A stretch of 64,000 nt of DNA from positions 6,882,001 through 6,946,000 of the forward strand of contig NC_134756.1 of NCBI RefSeq assembly GCF_050436995.1, in the 5' to 3' direction. This stretch comes from Anticarsia gemmatalis (taxonomy: Eukaryota; Arthropoda; Insecta; Lepidoptera; Erebidae). Each line of letters opens with the position of its first letter. The stretch's first letter is position 1. Shown in pieces: positions 36,392 through 48,000 of the stretch. The notes below the pieces were generated by a model that worked only from the letters and a program-made list of their open reading frames with translations, ran no database searches and was not told the origin of the DNA. Made by a program: the position numbers and the translations under genes.

Positions 36392-39300
36392 TATAGGCAA
36401 GCAACTACTTAACAAAAATCTGTTACGACATTGTAGACTGCGTTTTCAATATTTCAATCATAAGTCTATGTCATCTTTGGGCTACCTGTCTGACTGATTT
36501 TTACTACCTAGTTCTATTAAACAAGAATATATAGGAGGACGATTAATGTTCGTATGTTTGACTGTTTGTAACTATTTCACACAAGTACTGAGCGAAATTC
36601 GATGACCTTTGACATACTATATGTTTCAGTACTTTTATTCTGGAAAATAATTCCACGTGAATGGAAACGCTGACAAAATCCAAAAACCAGTCTAGTCATG
36701 AAAGGAGGTGATAGATGAAGTTACATCGCACGGCGAATGTGATATAACAAAACGTTATGTGGTAACACGGTCCGCACGTGGCATCGCATTTCGCCAATAG
36801 AGCATGCCAGGTAATGTTCTAAAGTTACTTATTGTGTACAAACGAACGCTGTGCTAGCACTACTGGGCTCCCACGATCGACACTTATTGTTTGCGCTGCA
36901 CTCAAAGATTTCTGCAACGTCTAGGTGTTGGGAAACGACGGCGGAGGTGTCGACTTTGAGGTTAAAACCGGCTGTTTGAGAAACCTTTCGAGTTAGATTG
37001 CGAAAAGTGTGGAAAGCTTATATTTACTTGCATAAAATTATGCAGAAATTGTCTACTATAATGCTGTTGGAATACACCGCTAAATATGATAGAAATAAAC
37101 CTTAAAGGTACCTATAGGTATATTGTGATTACAGTTTTGTGCGCCCGGCAAATCCACTAGTTTTGTGGAAGTTTTGATATGACGTCAGACAACATTTTGG
37201 TTCTACAGCAGGTTGCTATACAATCAACCTTTATCAGCACACGTGGAGAGCTAATCGAGCCGCGTGTCGGCTCCACTCTGCAACTACTCACAACATTTTC
37301 CTTTCAACTTGATGCAATTAAAAATGGCAGGTAACGTCCTAGTTTAGTAGTAAAGGGGGCAGACGGAATAATGATCTAGTGAATTCGAATAATCAACGGT
37401 TAATTTAACTACTTTTAATAGTTATTACTTGGTTTGTTCCTGTATTAAAAACATTTTATGTTGCTACAAGATAAAAGATTTTACAGCTTGGGTTGTGAAG
37501 AAAAATTAAATAAAGTACCTTGGTAATACCTATGTGATGTATTGACGAACAATATCAGCAAGTTGCGTGCAAGCGTGGCACGAACACGCTCCACCGCCCC
37601 ACGTGATTACACGCCTTACTGACCAACTAACAACTAGCGAAATAGTTAACACTACCAACCGCATCAACAATCAAACCTTTCTTGCCCATATTTTATCATT
37701 TTATGAGTTTTAAACCTGCAGAATCCGCTTTTGGCCAACTCGTATTCCTATCTACAACTACCTAATGTGATAGAATTAAAGTTGTAATACTTAAACCTAG
37801 GTCAATAACAAAACTACACCTGCATCTTAATTCTGTCTTCTTATAGCTGTATTGTTATCGTTCTGAACTATATTCAAGCGCACTCAAAATATCCTCCCTC
37901 GCATAAAATATTATCAGGGTCTTCTTACCACCAATAGTTTTGGGACAAAGGGGAGACACGGAACAAAAAGCTCTTTTATCTGGAGTTCGAAGTGGTAGAA
38001 AAAAAGGCAGCGGTTGTATTTGTAAATAGATGGCAGGTAGACGGTTGTAGGTGTATTCAACGGTTTAAAAAGATTTTTTTGGGTGGATTCAAAATATAAG
38101 CAAGCAAAAAAAAATAACACGATGCACCTTTAACAAATTCCCACTGCAATTCTATACGCTAGATTTTATTATTGCAAGCAATTTATTATGTCGCAGAAAT
38201 ACCTTTCAAGTCATATTATATTTTTATGTTAACAGTTAGGTAAGAAGGTTGTTTATAACAGAAACCTGTACGATTCATATTATTAGCTTTTTTATTATTG
38301 TTTACGAATTAGATCTAAACGCCATTTTCTTAGGTTTACCTCCCAAATTAAATTATATTTTATTAGTGCAACACTACAGAGTTTTTGCAGACACGTAAAT
38401 AAAGTCACTTTTGGGAAAAGGTACCTACTTTAGTAAGTATATTCGTCGATAGCTATGTAGATAAAGGCAAATGAATACATACCTATAAAAAGGCAAAGTA
38501 TCGCCTTATTTCTTTTGACACGGCCTATATACTACGCCTATACACAACCCAACACAAACCAGAGTATCCCAAAGCAACAAGTGTCTTTTACGCAAAGTAA
38601 AAGACCACAAAAACTCGGAGCAGGTAGCATGTACGGAGAACGAACCATTTACAACTATAAGGAGCAACCAATAGGACCGGTTTTACCTCGTCATTACAGA
38701 TAGCTACCAAAACTGGCTTCGTTAGTCGAATTTGATCTTTATCGAGATAGCTTTAGTCACGTTTCACAAAACTGACAATAATGCTACGCCACTTGCCCGT
38801 CTGTAACTCACCCCAACTGAGATTTGTAAGGGATCAAGCATTAATTTGAACTAGGTAAGTATCTCTACAATGACATTTTTATTTAAGGAAGGAATTTTGA
38901 CAAGCATAATTATGTGTCGTGCACAGCAATGGAAAATAATCTAACAAAGCACATGTACACATTACATTTAAGTAACTAGGTATTTATTCGTTTTATTATG
39001 TAAATAGCTAGGTACGTCTACAAATAACTACTAAACGTCTTCTAATAAAAATAATAATTACAATTTCTGGTTGGGAATAGAATTGATTCGGAGTTGGTGC
39101 AAAATGAAAACCTTTAGGCATATTGAAATAAAGTTAAAACCTAGGCCATAATAAACCATTAGCTAAAAATATAATTTTATATTTATGCTTATAACGACCT
39201 ATGCTGGTGCTGTAATCAAACGTAACCTTATATTACTGCCAGATACTTTTACTTTTCTAAGGAAACGAGACAGTATAAGCTGAAATAGTCGCGTACAATT

Positions 39301-40940
39301 CTTGGACTAACATTATTGTCCACGAAAGATGAGATTATGGGACTTAAATCTTATAGAAAATTGTCCAAAGGATTTCTCCATTTAAATCAATTGCAATAAG
39401 TAATCTTGTTAATAGGTACATGATCGCTAAATGTCTGATTGGCCGTTGTAATAAGAAAAAAAATTGTTTATATTTTTACCAATATCAAGAAAAGCCTCGC
39501 TGCGTTACAGAAGACATTAAACTAAACTCAGCAGGTATGTAAAAAAATCGAATCGAAGTCACTAAATATTATCGGTGTTTAGATGTGTATTTATTTTTGT
39601 AATGCTTTGAAAATAGGTAGGTTTACACCAGCTATAATAAATTATTTGCAAGTAGCTATACCTAACCAAAAAACTTGATTTTATCGGTTTTGAGAATAAG
39701 CCCCTTCGATCCCGTCTTGCAACTTAAGTAGCAACATCATGCGGGTGCACGCAAGTCACAGCAACTGGTTTTACTTATTTTCCGTATCGTGTAATTACGG
39801 TGGTAAGAACATTGACTTAGGCGGGAAATTGACTTTACTCGTGACCACTAACATTTTTAAACCAACAACCGTATCTAAAAATATTGCAAGTTGGAACCTA
39901 CCTATTCATTAAAACTACACATAAGCTACAGTTCTCGGAATGTTCGCCGTAACAATTATCTCGGCCACAAATTATAATTTATGGGATTTGTGACCCACAA
40001 AAGACCATAAAGTATGTGGTTCTGTCCTTTGTCTCATTAAGGTTACCAGTGTTCACAAGAAATTAAAAATGTAATGTTTATTACCAATTAGTTACCGCTA
40101 TTTATTAAATTTTAAGTTCTATCAACGGCTTTTATGTTCCTTCGAACGATATTTGACACTTTTGGCTGTTTACAGGCAAGTAGGTAATTCTTGATGCACT
40201 AACTTCTGACCATATTGCCTATATTTTATAATTCAATTTTCAATCCTTTAATTAACTAGGTAGATAGGTAGGTAGGAAAAAAATAAGTATCGTAACAGAA
40301 ATTACAGCATGATTGTTGTCCGAAATGTGTTAAAGTTGGATGTAAATTAGTTTTTTGCGGATTCAAGTGTAAATTATTTTCCTAATTAAATGTTTTTTCT
40401 TTCCCTAATCAATAACAAGAACAGAAATGACACGTGGTAAAAATAGACAAGTAAACACGATTCGTTTTTGTAACTCAAAGATATGTAGGTATGAATCTGG
40501 GCTTGTACCTACTACAGAATATGTAACAGATTCTCATTACTTTAAGTACTAAAATATATAGGTATTTCTACAGATATTTTAGGCACATTATAAATATACA
40601 AAAGCCGGCTTGATAGTCAGGCAAATAAGTAGGTATAGTTCCAAATGATAACAATTTGATAATAAGAACGTTAAATATTTGAGGGAAATTGATACTGTTG
40701 CACATAACTATTATTGAACCTAGATTGTGGCTTACCCACCTACTTACTACGATCCTGCTGTAGAAAAAATCTTTTAAAAGACTGTAATATCTAGGCACAC
40801 AAGGCGGGGTGCAGTTATGCAGAATAATAAAAATAACAAATAATAATAGAAACCATTCGGGTTTACGATAATTGCCAATACATTATTTCACTACTTTATA
40901 AAAAGTTTAAAGGCTTATTAAACAAAAAAATCACACATAC
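36392..40940. other. Tis11 intron 1, part nearest exon 1
   Basis: No exon or transposon recognised. A CRE-like TGACGTCA (37180-37187) is present, but such an 8-mer is expected about once in this length of DNA. Confidence 0.45.
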
Positions 40941-41003
40941 CTTCAAGAGCAGATCACCAAAGTCGTACAGCGCAGACTGATGCATTATGGCAGTAGACAT
41001 CAT
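40941..41003 (-). CDS. Tis11: Tis11 first coding exon (residues 1-21)
   Basis: A 63-nt exon found by reading the minus strand for the conserved ZFP36 N-terminus. It encodes MMSTAIMHQSA followed by LYDFGDLLLK, which resembles the first coding exon of vertebrate ZFP36L1 (a short hydrophobic peptide containing F-D-L-S-E-V-L-C-K). It ends in AAG followed by GTATGT, a good 5' splice site, in phase 0. That matches the phase-0 acceptor at 12861, so the join gives ...LLLK-NQTRP... with no frame change. Two ATGs are in tandem. The second (Met2, 41000-40998) has A at -3 and may be the preferred start; the first has T at -3. The leucine-rich segment corresponds to the region reported as a nuclear export signal in tristetraprolin (family knowledge). 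The exon was assigned by similarity, phase and splice signal; no transcript was available. Confidence 0.87.
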
Positions 41004-41628
41004 GCAAACCAACTCGACACTTAATCCAGGTTTTACTGCGTTTAGGTATTTCTCGTATCAAAAATCTGCAAACTAACTGATCCACTGAAGCACGAATTTT
41101 TAAGGTCGACGAACTCACTGTAATTTTTAGGTTAGGCGATGAAAAGTTCACGATACTTTTGACGAGAATTTTTAAAAAACCTTTCTAAATTTATAGTCCT
41201 TGTAGTAATCTAGGAAAATCGTTGCGTTTTTGTTTTGTCGTTCGGTGACCACAGATTGTGTCCGAACTAGTTGGCCAGGGGCGGTAATGTTTTTTTAATA
41301 CGCCCTCCACGATTGAGCCAGATCAGTATATTTTTGAACACAATTTCGCAATCGTTGCGAAAATGTACAAAACAGTCCTTTGTTTCGAAATGTCTCCTTC
41401 ACTTTTTTCGCGTCTATACGGAAATCCACAGATTTTGGTCAAAATTCTGCGCGAACTGCTTCGAAGTCAACTTTACTAATGAAAACTCTTTTTAGTTTAT
41501 CGACTTTATACTCCAAAACTTTTTTTATTCTGGCCGTATAAATCGCAAGATAAAAAAATAAATCGCAGAGTTAACGTCCGCGCAAGACGCACCACACGTA
41601 CATTCCGTATCACGCTTGCTCGCGCACT
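41004..41628 (-). other. Tis11 5' leader (predicted)
   Basis: Between the start codon and position 41600 the minus strand contains no ATG at all, over nearly 600 nt of AT-rich DNA where several would be expected by chance. This is the pattern of a translated mRNA's leader. The start of the leader is set provisionally at an initiator-like TCAGT (41630-41626). A further intron in the leader cannot be excluded. Confidence 0.5.
41571..41603 (-). CDS. Possible short upstream ORF (10 codons)
   Basis: If transcription starts near 41628, the only upstream ATG in the leader opens a 10-codon frame (MYVWCVLRGR, then TAA) near the 5' end, about 570 nt before the main start. It is the sole candidate uORF and exists only if the start site is upstream of 41603. 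Confidence 0.2.
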   Translation of the reverse strand: MYVWCVLRGR

Positions 41629-41830
41629 GAGCTTGTTGTAGTTCGCCTTCGCCCGTGAAACGCCGGCAGCGGGCGGGTGAATTTTGTTTTCAAATGATCA
41701 CGTTTTGGAGCGAGATTCGTTTTCTGCTCGGGTAAGTTCGGCAATATTCGGCCGTATGTTTTGGTGTTGCTTCGCCCGCGGCCGGCACAACAGTCTGACA
41801 AAACAAAAACTTCATAGTCATCCATAAAAT
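41604..41830 (-). promoter_or_regulatory. Candidate Tis11 promoter, GC-rich and TATA-less
   Basis: This is a patch clearly richer in G+C than the DNA on either side, just upstream of the ATG-free leader. On the minus strand it contains TCAGTG (initiator-like, A at 41628), with no TATA box at the expected distance. A GTAAGT on the plus strand (about 41731) and two overlapping open frames here are treated as chance. The assignment rests on position and composition only. Confidence 0.4.
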
Positions 41831-44823
41831 GTTGATGTTGGAATCTTTATTTTAGTTTTCTCGTAAATACAATTTAAATAAATAGTTCATGCCTACTAAT
41901 TTGTATAGGTACCTACCTATTTAAGAATAATAAATAACCAGTGTTCGGAACCCTAGACTAGCAGATATTTTATTATTATTAGATGAAGTCAACTTTTATA
42001 ATAGGTAGATAGGTAGGTAGGTAGGTAGGTACTTTCGTTTAATTTAATACCTTAGTACCTAATCGATTTGAAAAATACCTAATAATAATATGACTTATCT
42101 ATCTAGCTAATTTATTATTAAATTATTTTCAACAAGTGATAGGATGCAAAAATCTACTGCTCTTGGAATTAAAATTTATGAATTTATGTAATAAGCCAGG
42201 TAAGTATCTAGGTAGGTACTTCCTAACACTTGGGTCTAGTTTTTATGGTTCTTCATTCTAATACAGAATTATTGTAGGAAGCAATATAAGATACCTACAT
42301 ATACCTACCTACCTCATTTAGTAAATATTGTAAGTTGAAAAGAGCGAAACAAAAAGTTGCGTTTTTAGAGCTGGTTCCACCAATCGAGATGTCTGCCAGC
42401 CTTCCAGCCAAGCTGTGACTACATTAATGAGCGGAGCACTTAACTAGGTAAAAGCTCTTGTAGACAAACTGTCTGTAATAATTTAGTTACGATCGCTTTA
42501 ATTAAGAACTGCTAAGTTTGTTACACAATACGCATGATGTTGTACTTAAGTCCCTTAGTTTTAATCACAACGTACCTATTTAGTTCCGATTAAGTAACAA
42601 AGAAACTCTATACTTCTGCATATTTTTATGTGATCACTGTCTCTGTAAGTATAAGTATTGTCAAATATACCGATAAACACGAATAATAGAAGCATTTTTA
42701 AGTTTTTGCTAAGGCCAAAGTTTCGTTAACACTTATAACTAGGTACTTGTACCTATATTATGAAAGTTTTATTGGAAAGTTCTATTACCTAAGTACCCGA
42801 CTTCATTATATTATTATTTTCTGATTTTTAATAGATTTATTGGAAGTGTAATTACTCGAATTAACGAAAATTATTGAAGTTTCAGTTACTCGCTTATTCT
42901 TAGTAGTGTAGTTAACCCCTAACCGCCCGCGTCCGCGTCTCGAACAACTTTTTATTATGGCATTCGTTGGTTGCAAACCCGTTTGACGGTTTTAGTGTTA
43001 TGCGCTATGTTGCACACACAAGCTCACGGAATCGGAATCAAGCCTGGAGCCTTACATTGTTGATTCAGTAAAGCAAAATTGAACCGATACTACACAATTT
43101 ACACATCAGATTCACGTGTGCGTAAGTAGTTCAAGTTTGTATGTAAAACTTGCGAATCAAAACTGGTGTGTGCGCAACAACGCGAGTTAGTGAAGTATTT
43201 CAATAAAAACAAAAATATTTTAAAGATAATAAATCCTTCTTAAAACAACCCTTTCTCTGCATATAAATTAATAAGGAAGTAATTATTATAATGAGTAAAT
43301 AAAATAGCCAAAGCTTATCACAGGAAATATAATATGTATGCAGCTCTTAACAAGCTAATGTTTAATCTACATTATTATATGACCGGCGACCTAACTTCCT
43401 GTAAGAATTTTAATGAATTCATTTATACTTCTCAAATAATAAGTTATTCTAAGAACTATCGGCCATAAAACAAAGTTGGTCGTAGAAAAATATAATTTCT
43501 TTTGCGAGCTGAATTGGCTGATTGACTGCCGCTCTTGCGCCAGTCTCTCATGGGAAATATTTTGAAATGCGAGCTGAAATATAAACTCCAATCATGTGTT
43601 TAGGGATCCTTGCATCAAAGTTGGTTCCGCTAGTTTTAACAAAACACAAGCAAAACTATTTACTTGCATAATTGTCGAGACTCATTTACATAACCACAGG
43701 CAACTCCAACTATTGCAAATATGTGCAATCTTTTACGTTATTCGTCGCTGACCTTGAACAAAACCGCTGTCTAGAGAAAAATGAATTTACATAATACACA
43801 ATGTTTTGTAGAGAAAAAATATTTGATTTAATTTATTCACGGAACCCAATGATATAACGTTGTTTGCGTACGACCGCCTTAATGCAGAATGGGTCAGTGT
43901 CAAGTGACGGTCACGTAGTGCTTACTCCTAAACTTATGGCGCTTGGTAATACAATACATTGTGTGCAAACATCGCTAGTTGGTGATAGGTGTATGTTGAC
44001 AAAGCTATATGTGTTTGTATATCTACATAATTAGTGAATCAGCACTCTGTTATTATTTGATATTGAACCTTGGAATTAATCAATGACACAATCCCCTCAT
44101 TTGTTTTAGAAATGAATGCATTGGATAGTGTATAATCAAATGCGCCATTATGTACCTACCTAAATTAATATGCACTAATTCCATGAAAGGTCGTCAGATA
44201 TTTGTATTTATTTCGCAAGTCCATATCGGAATAATATGCAGGTACAAACTAAGTACTTACTTATGTACCAACTTAAAATTATGATTCGTTCTACCAAACC
44301 ATTGGAAAATAATTCTATTTTTTAAGTAACCGCTACCTTCATAAATTACTTTCCAGAGTCTATTTCTGAATAAGATACTTATTACAATATACAAAACACG
44401 AATTAATAGTAAGCTACAGTATTTGGTCTTAAATAATAATACAAAGATACTTGGAAAGGGTCTAATAACAATGCAGCCCCTTGCTAAAACAAAAGAAGTT
44501 AGTAGGTAAAAAGCTTTGGGACGACCCTGAATATTTAAACAATCACTTCCTCTAAGTTAAATAATAAAACTTACAAATAAGTTTGTAAAACAAGCCCGCC
44601 AAATGTAGTTAACAATACGATTTCCTTTGACCCAAAAGCAACTTTCGTAATAATTTAACATAAACAAGGGAACAGAATTTTAAACAATAGGTGGTAGAAG
44701 TTTCTTTGTGAACAAAAAAATAATATAAAATATTTTTTTCTTATTGTTATTACCTTTCTATGTACAAAATCGTCTTTTTCAAATAAAACTACAAATAATA
44801 TTATTTTTTCTAAACGCAGACAA
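41831..44823. other. Upstream flank of Tis11
   Basis: AT-rich DNA with many GTAGGTA/TACCTAC runs, including the microsatellite at 42003. No gene was recognised. Confidence 0.5.
42003..42031. repeat. (GGTA)n microsatellite
   Basis: About seven near-perfect GGTA units with one GATA interruption. Shorter runs of the same unit occur at 40259-40277 and in many other places in the window (GTAGGTA, TACCTACC), a feature I associate with lepidopteran DNA. Confidence 0.8.
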
Positions 44824-44835
44824 TGTTCAAATAAA

Positions 44836-45063
44836 TATTATAAAGCTGAAGAGTTTGTTTGTTTGTTTGAACGCGCTAATCTCAGGAACTACTGGTCCGA
44901 TTTGAAAAATTCTTTCAATGTTAGATAGCCTATTTATCGAGGAAGGCTATAGGCTATATAACATCACGCTACGGTCATTAGGAGCGGAAAAATGTTACGA
45001 AAACGGGGAAAATTTTGACCCATTCTCTTCAGTGACGCAAACGAAGTTGCGCGGGTCAGCTAG
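44836..45063 (+). mobile_element. Short lepidopteran repeat, copy B, 5'-shortened with 12-bp flanking direct repeats
   Basis: The same family as the 1869-2117 copy, in opposite orientation. It shares GTTTGTTTGTTTGAAC, GCTAATCTCAGGAACTACTG, GGCTATAGGCTATATAACAT and the terminal hairpin, and ends GGGTCAGCTAG. It lacks the first ~10 bases of copy A and is flanked by TGTTCAAATAAA on both sides (44824-44835 and 45064-45075). Confidence 0.65.
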
Positions 45064-45075
45064 TGTTCAAATAAA

Positions 45076-48000
45076 AAAAAAAGTTAATTGAATACAAATT
45101 AATTTTTCAAGAGATTAAGAGCATTTGGAGTGAGATTATATTAGTTTTTCGATTAAAAGTTTTAGCTCTCCGGCTTATCTACCTTATCTTTCTTTAGTCT
45201 TTACTAATACGTGTAAAAAACTAAAGAGGTTGCTAGTTTTTTTAGAAATGCAGTGATCTCAAAGACGATAGCTTGTCCGGTCTTTGAGAATAATTCCTAA
45301 AATTTCTAGACGAGTGTTCGTTAACCAAGAAAGAATATCAGTCATTTGGATTATAAACAATTTTTGTGATGAGCTGAATCTTTCTATTCTGCTTTTTACC
45401 TAATCTGAGCCATAATTCGTGGTCCTAGACTAAGTTTACGTAAGAAAAAATTATATTGGCGGACCTAAGATAAAATTACAAATTACTCGTACATAGCAAA
45501 GTCAAAACAATTCCGCCTACAATGTCACGATAATTCAAAATCAATGTTTTGCAACTATTCAACACGTAGTAATTAATACTTCTGAATTACTTTTACCTTG
45601 TAAAGGCCTTAGGCTTTATAGCCGGCGAAGCACCATACATAATTTAATACATAGTAGTCTATGTGTAGTAAGACTATGACTTCAAAAAATCATTAGGTGT
45701 TTCATGCATGTCGATAATTGCTGCATAAACCCTGTTGACGCGCCGATAAAGAACAAAGGTGACTTTGTCATTCATGTTTATCCGATATCCTATACTTACG
45801 AGTACATTTACGTCGCGATACAATTTTTATATCAGAATAATGGTAAACTAATACCAAGAGTTTGCATTTACTAATTTGCGATTACACTAATTAGGTCGAG
45901 TAGACATGAATTTTAATTTCTAATACAGCTGATTTAAATTAAATAAAAATATATTTCATTGTTATGTAAGCAGTAACAATTGCTAAGTAGTTAGGTCGTT
46001 TTAATAGTCGTACCTATGTTTTTTTCACTAATGTTGTGTTATTGTAATCGAACGAATGTCCGCTTTTACTTAATTCTATTTTGCAATCTCCTGCTAGTTC
46101 CAGTAGGTAGGTATCTAATTTTTTTATTTAAATAATGCCACTGCAGAAACACCTATTATATTATTAATAAACATATAAGCTAAGCTGTTACTAAGTGGTT
46201 AGGACAATAACGTCTTATACAACAGAAAAACCCAATTAAAATACGCGCAGCGGTCAAGGTCGAACTGAATTAAAATAAATTTATGTATTGAACAATAAAA
46301 AAAGCCCCATCGTTTAAATTACGACTATTGAACAAAAATAGCGACTAGTCGCAAATCGTTTCTTATGAAGATGGTGCGAAACAAATAAGTCCAAGTGTGG
46401 TCAAAACTCAATATGTTGATTTAACACCGTCCTCATAAAATAGCATTTTCGAAGGTGGAATGTTTCGTTGCTATGCGATTAGTATGCGGCTAACACTTTG
46501 CTATTTGTTGTATTGTGAGCCTCGCTGATGACAGTTTTGGAAGAACTATGAATTTATACAATAGAATCATTGTAGTAACTGCCTATAATTTGGTCAAATG
46601 TGCTATTTTAGTTTTCTGAATGATCTCTGAATCAGAGTATTTTAGTAATTCAACGACCATTCGACAAATCGTAGTTAGAAACAAGTTAAGCAAAAATAAT
46701 CTTTTTTTTTGACGTTATCAAAATACATATCGAAAGCAATTCTAATTTCTCCTTATAATGTACTAAATTACTAAGTCGATACCGACGATACGGAACCGTT
46801 TAGCGTCAACATTATAGTTTGTAAGCCTAAACGTGTGACATTAAAGAGTAACATAAATATATTTATTTAATATTGTTATGTAATAAATAAATTGTTTTAA
46901 TAGTGTTTGTGTGGATTACCGTTATATTTATTTATTTATCATTTTCCTCCATTCAACCGACATGTTATCGTCGTGGCCTGTTGTTTAAGTGATGAAGTCT
47001 TAATTGCGCCTTTTTACGGTTGTTTTATTCTTTCAACTAGTTAGAATAGACGTTTGTAACAAATGCCATGACGTCAAGGCTCTAATGTTGATAAAATCTT
47101 GCAACGTGCCTGTAATTCAATTCGATGCGATGACGATTCCTGCAATTAAATTATAATTATCTGAATTGCTCATGTATTTGTCTGTTATTCAAGTATGACT
47201 CTGATAAGTGGTGTTCGTTTGTCATTGTTTACATAATACGTTGTAAAAAACATTACTAAGCGGTTGTATTTGCGCCAAAGTGTGACCTTTTAATGAATTG
47301 ATTTCTATCTTCCTATAAGGACAGAGAGGTTAGTCAAATTGACAGGTGCCTTTGAATGCGGCACAACATTTATCAAGGTAGAAATTGATACCGTATTGTG
47401 TATAAGATGATCACGCTTTCCTTTAGTGATTCAGTGAAAGACATGATTTGATAGGTGCAGCCTATACTGCGTATCATTATCATACAAATAAGGTTTCTCA
47501 TGAGTTAGCAGTACTCTGTGACCACCGATGATCATGTTTATATCGTTAGTAAATGTTTTCATTTAACAATAAAGAGAAATAGGTATAATACCTAATCAAT
47601 ATACCTATTTACATTTTTATCGAACAAGAGAGCTCATCAGCATTATCAGTTAGAGCAAGCCCTACTGTTTTATGATGTACCTTATTTCTACTCATCATTA
47701 CTAATGCTCTTTTCCGATTCGATTTTTCGGTAAATAAATGGAAATTGCGTTCTAAAAAAAAATTTAATAAAATTTGGAATAGATTGCTTTGCGAAGACGT
47801 TCTCGATGAAACATGTGTTTGTACACATTCTGTTTCGCGTTAACTTAAGATAAGGTCCAATGGAGCGTTATAGTCATTTAGTTGACTTAGCTCTTAAATA
47901 ATGATAATAAAAAAAACAAAAATAAACCTCTAGAACCAAAACTAATAACATACAGTAGAATAATTAGCAAACCAGTATTTATGAATTTATTCAGTCGACA

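Larger units (their letters stand above)
12861..40940 (-). other. Tis11: Tis11 intron 1 (28,080 bp)
   Basis: A single phase-0 intron separates the 63-nt first coding exon from the large last exon. The donor is AAG|GTATGT at 40940. The acceptor is a T-rich tract ending CAG at 12861, with a perfect TACTAAT branch-point sequence at 12889-12883, 23 nt upstream of the splice site. The intron holds two large inverted-repeat elements (17469-19697 and 35187-36391), several GC-rich patches against an AT-rich background, and one juxtaposed acceptor/donor site at 21183/21182. Family genes in vertebrates also have one intron at this point, but a short one, so the length is unusual for the family. Confidence 0.85.

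Noticed and set aside
37180..37187. TGACGTCA, a CRE-type site in intron 1 (another at 47069)
   Set aside because: An 8-bp palindrome is expected about once per 64 kb, so two occurrences carry little weight.
41610..41825. 71-codon minus-strand frame beginning MDDYEVFVLSDCC in the Tis11 promoter region
   Set aside because: It overlaps the GC-rich promoter patch, is out of context with the ATG-free leader, and no family is recognised. It could only be real if transcription starts well upstream.
42181..42210. CAGGTAAGT on the plus strand, and CAGGTGAGT near 34086
   Set aside because: Neither has a pyrimidine tract upstream, and both are on the strand opposite to Tis11.
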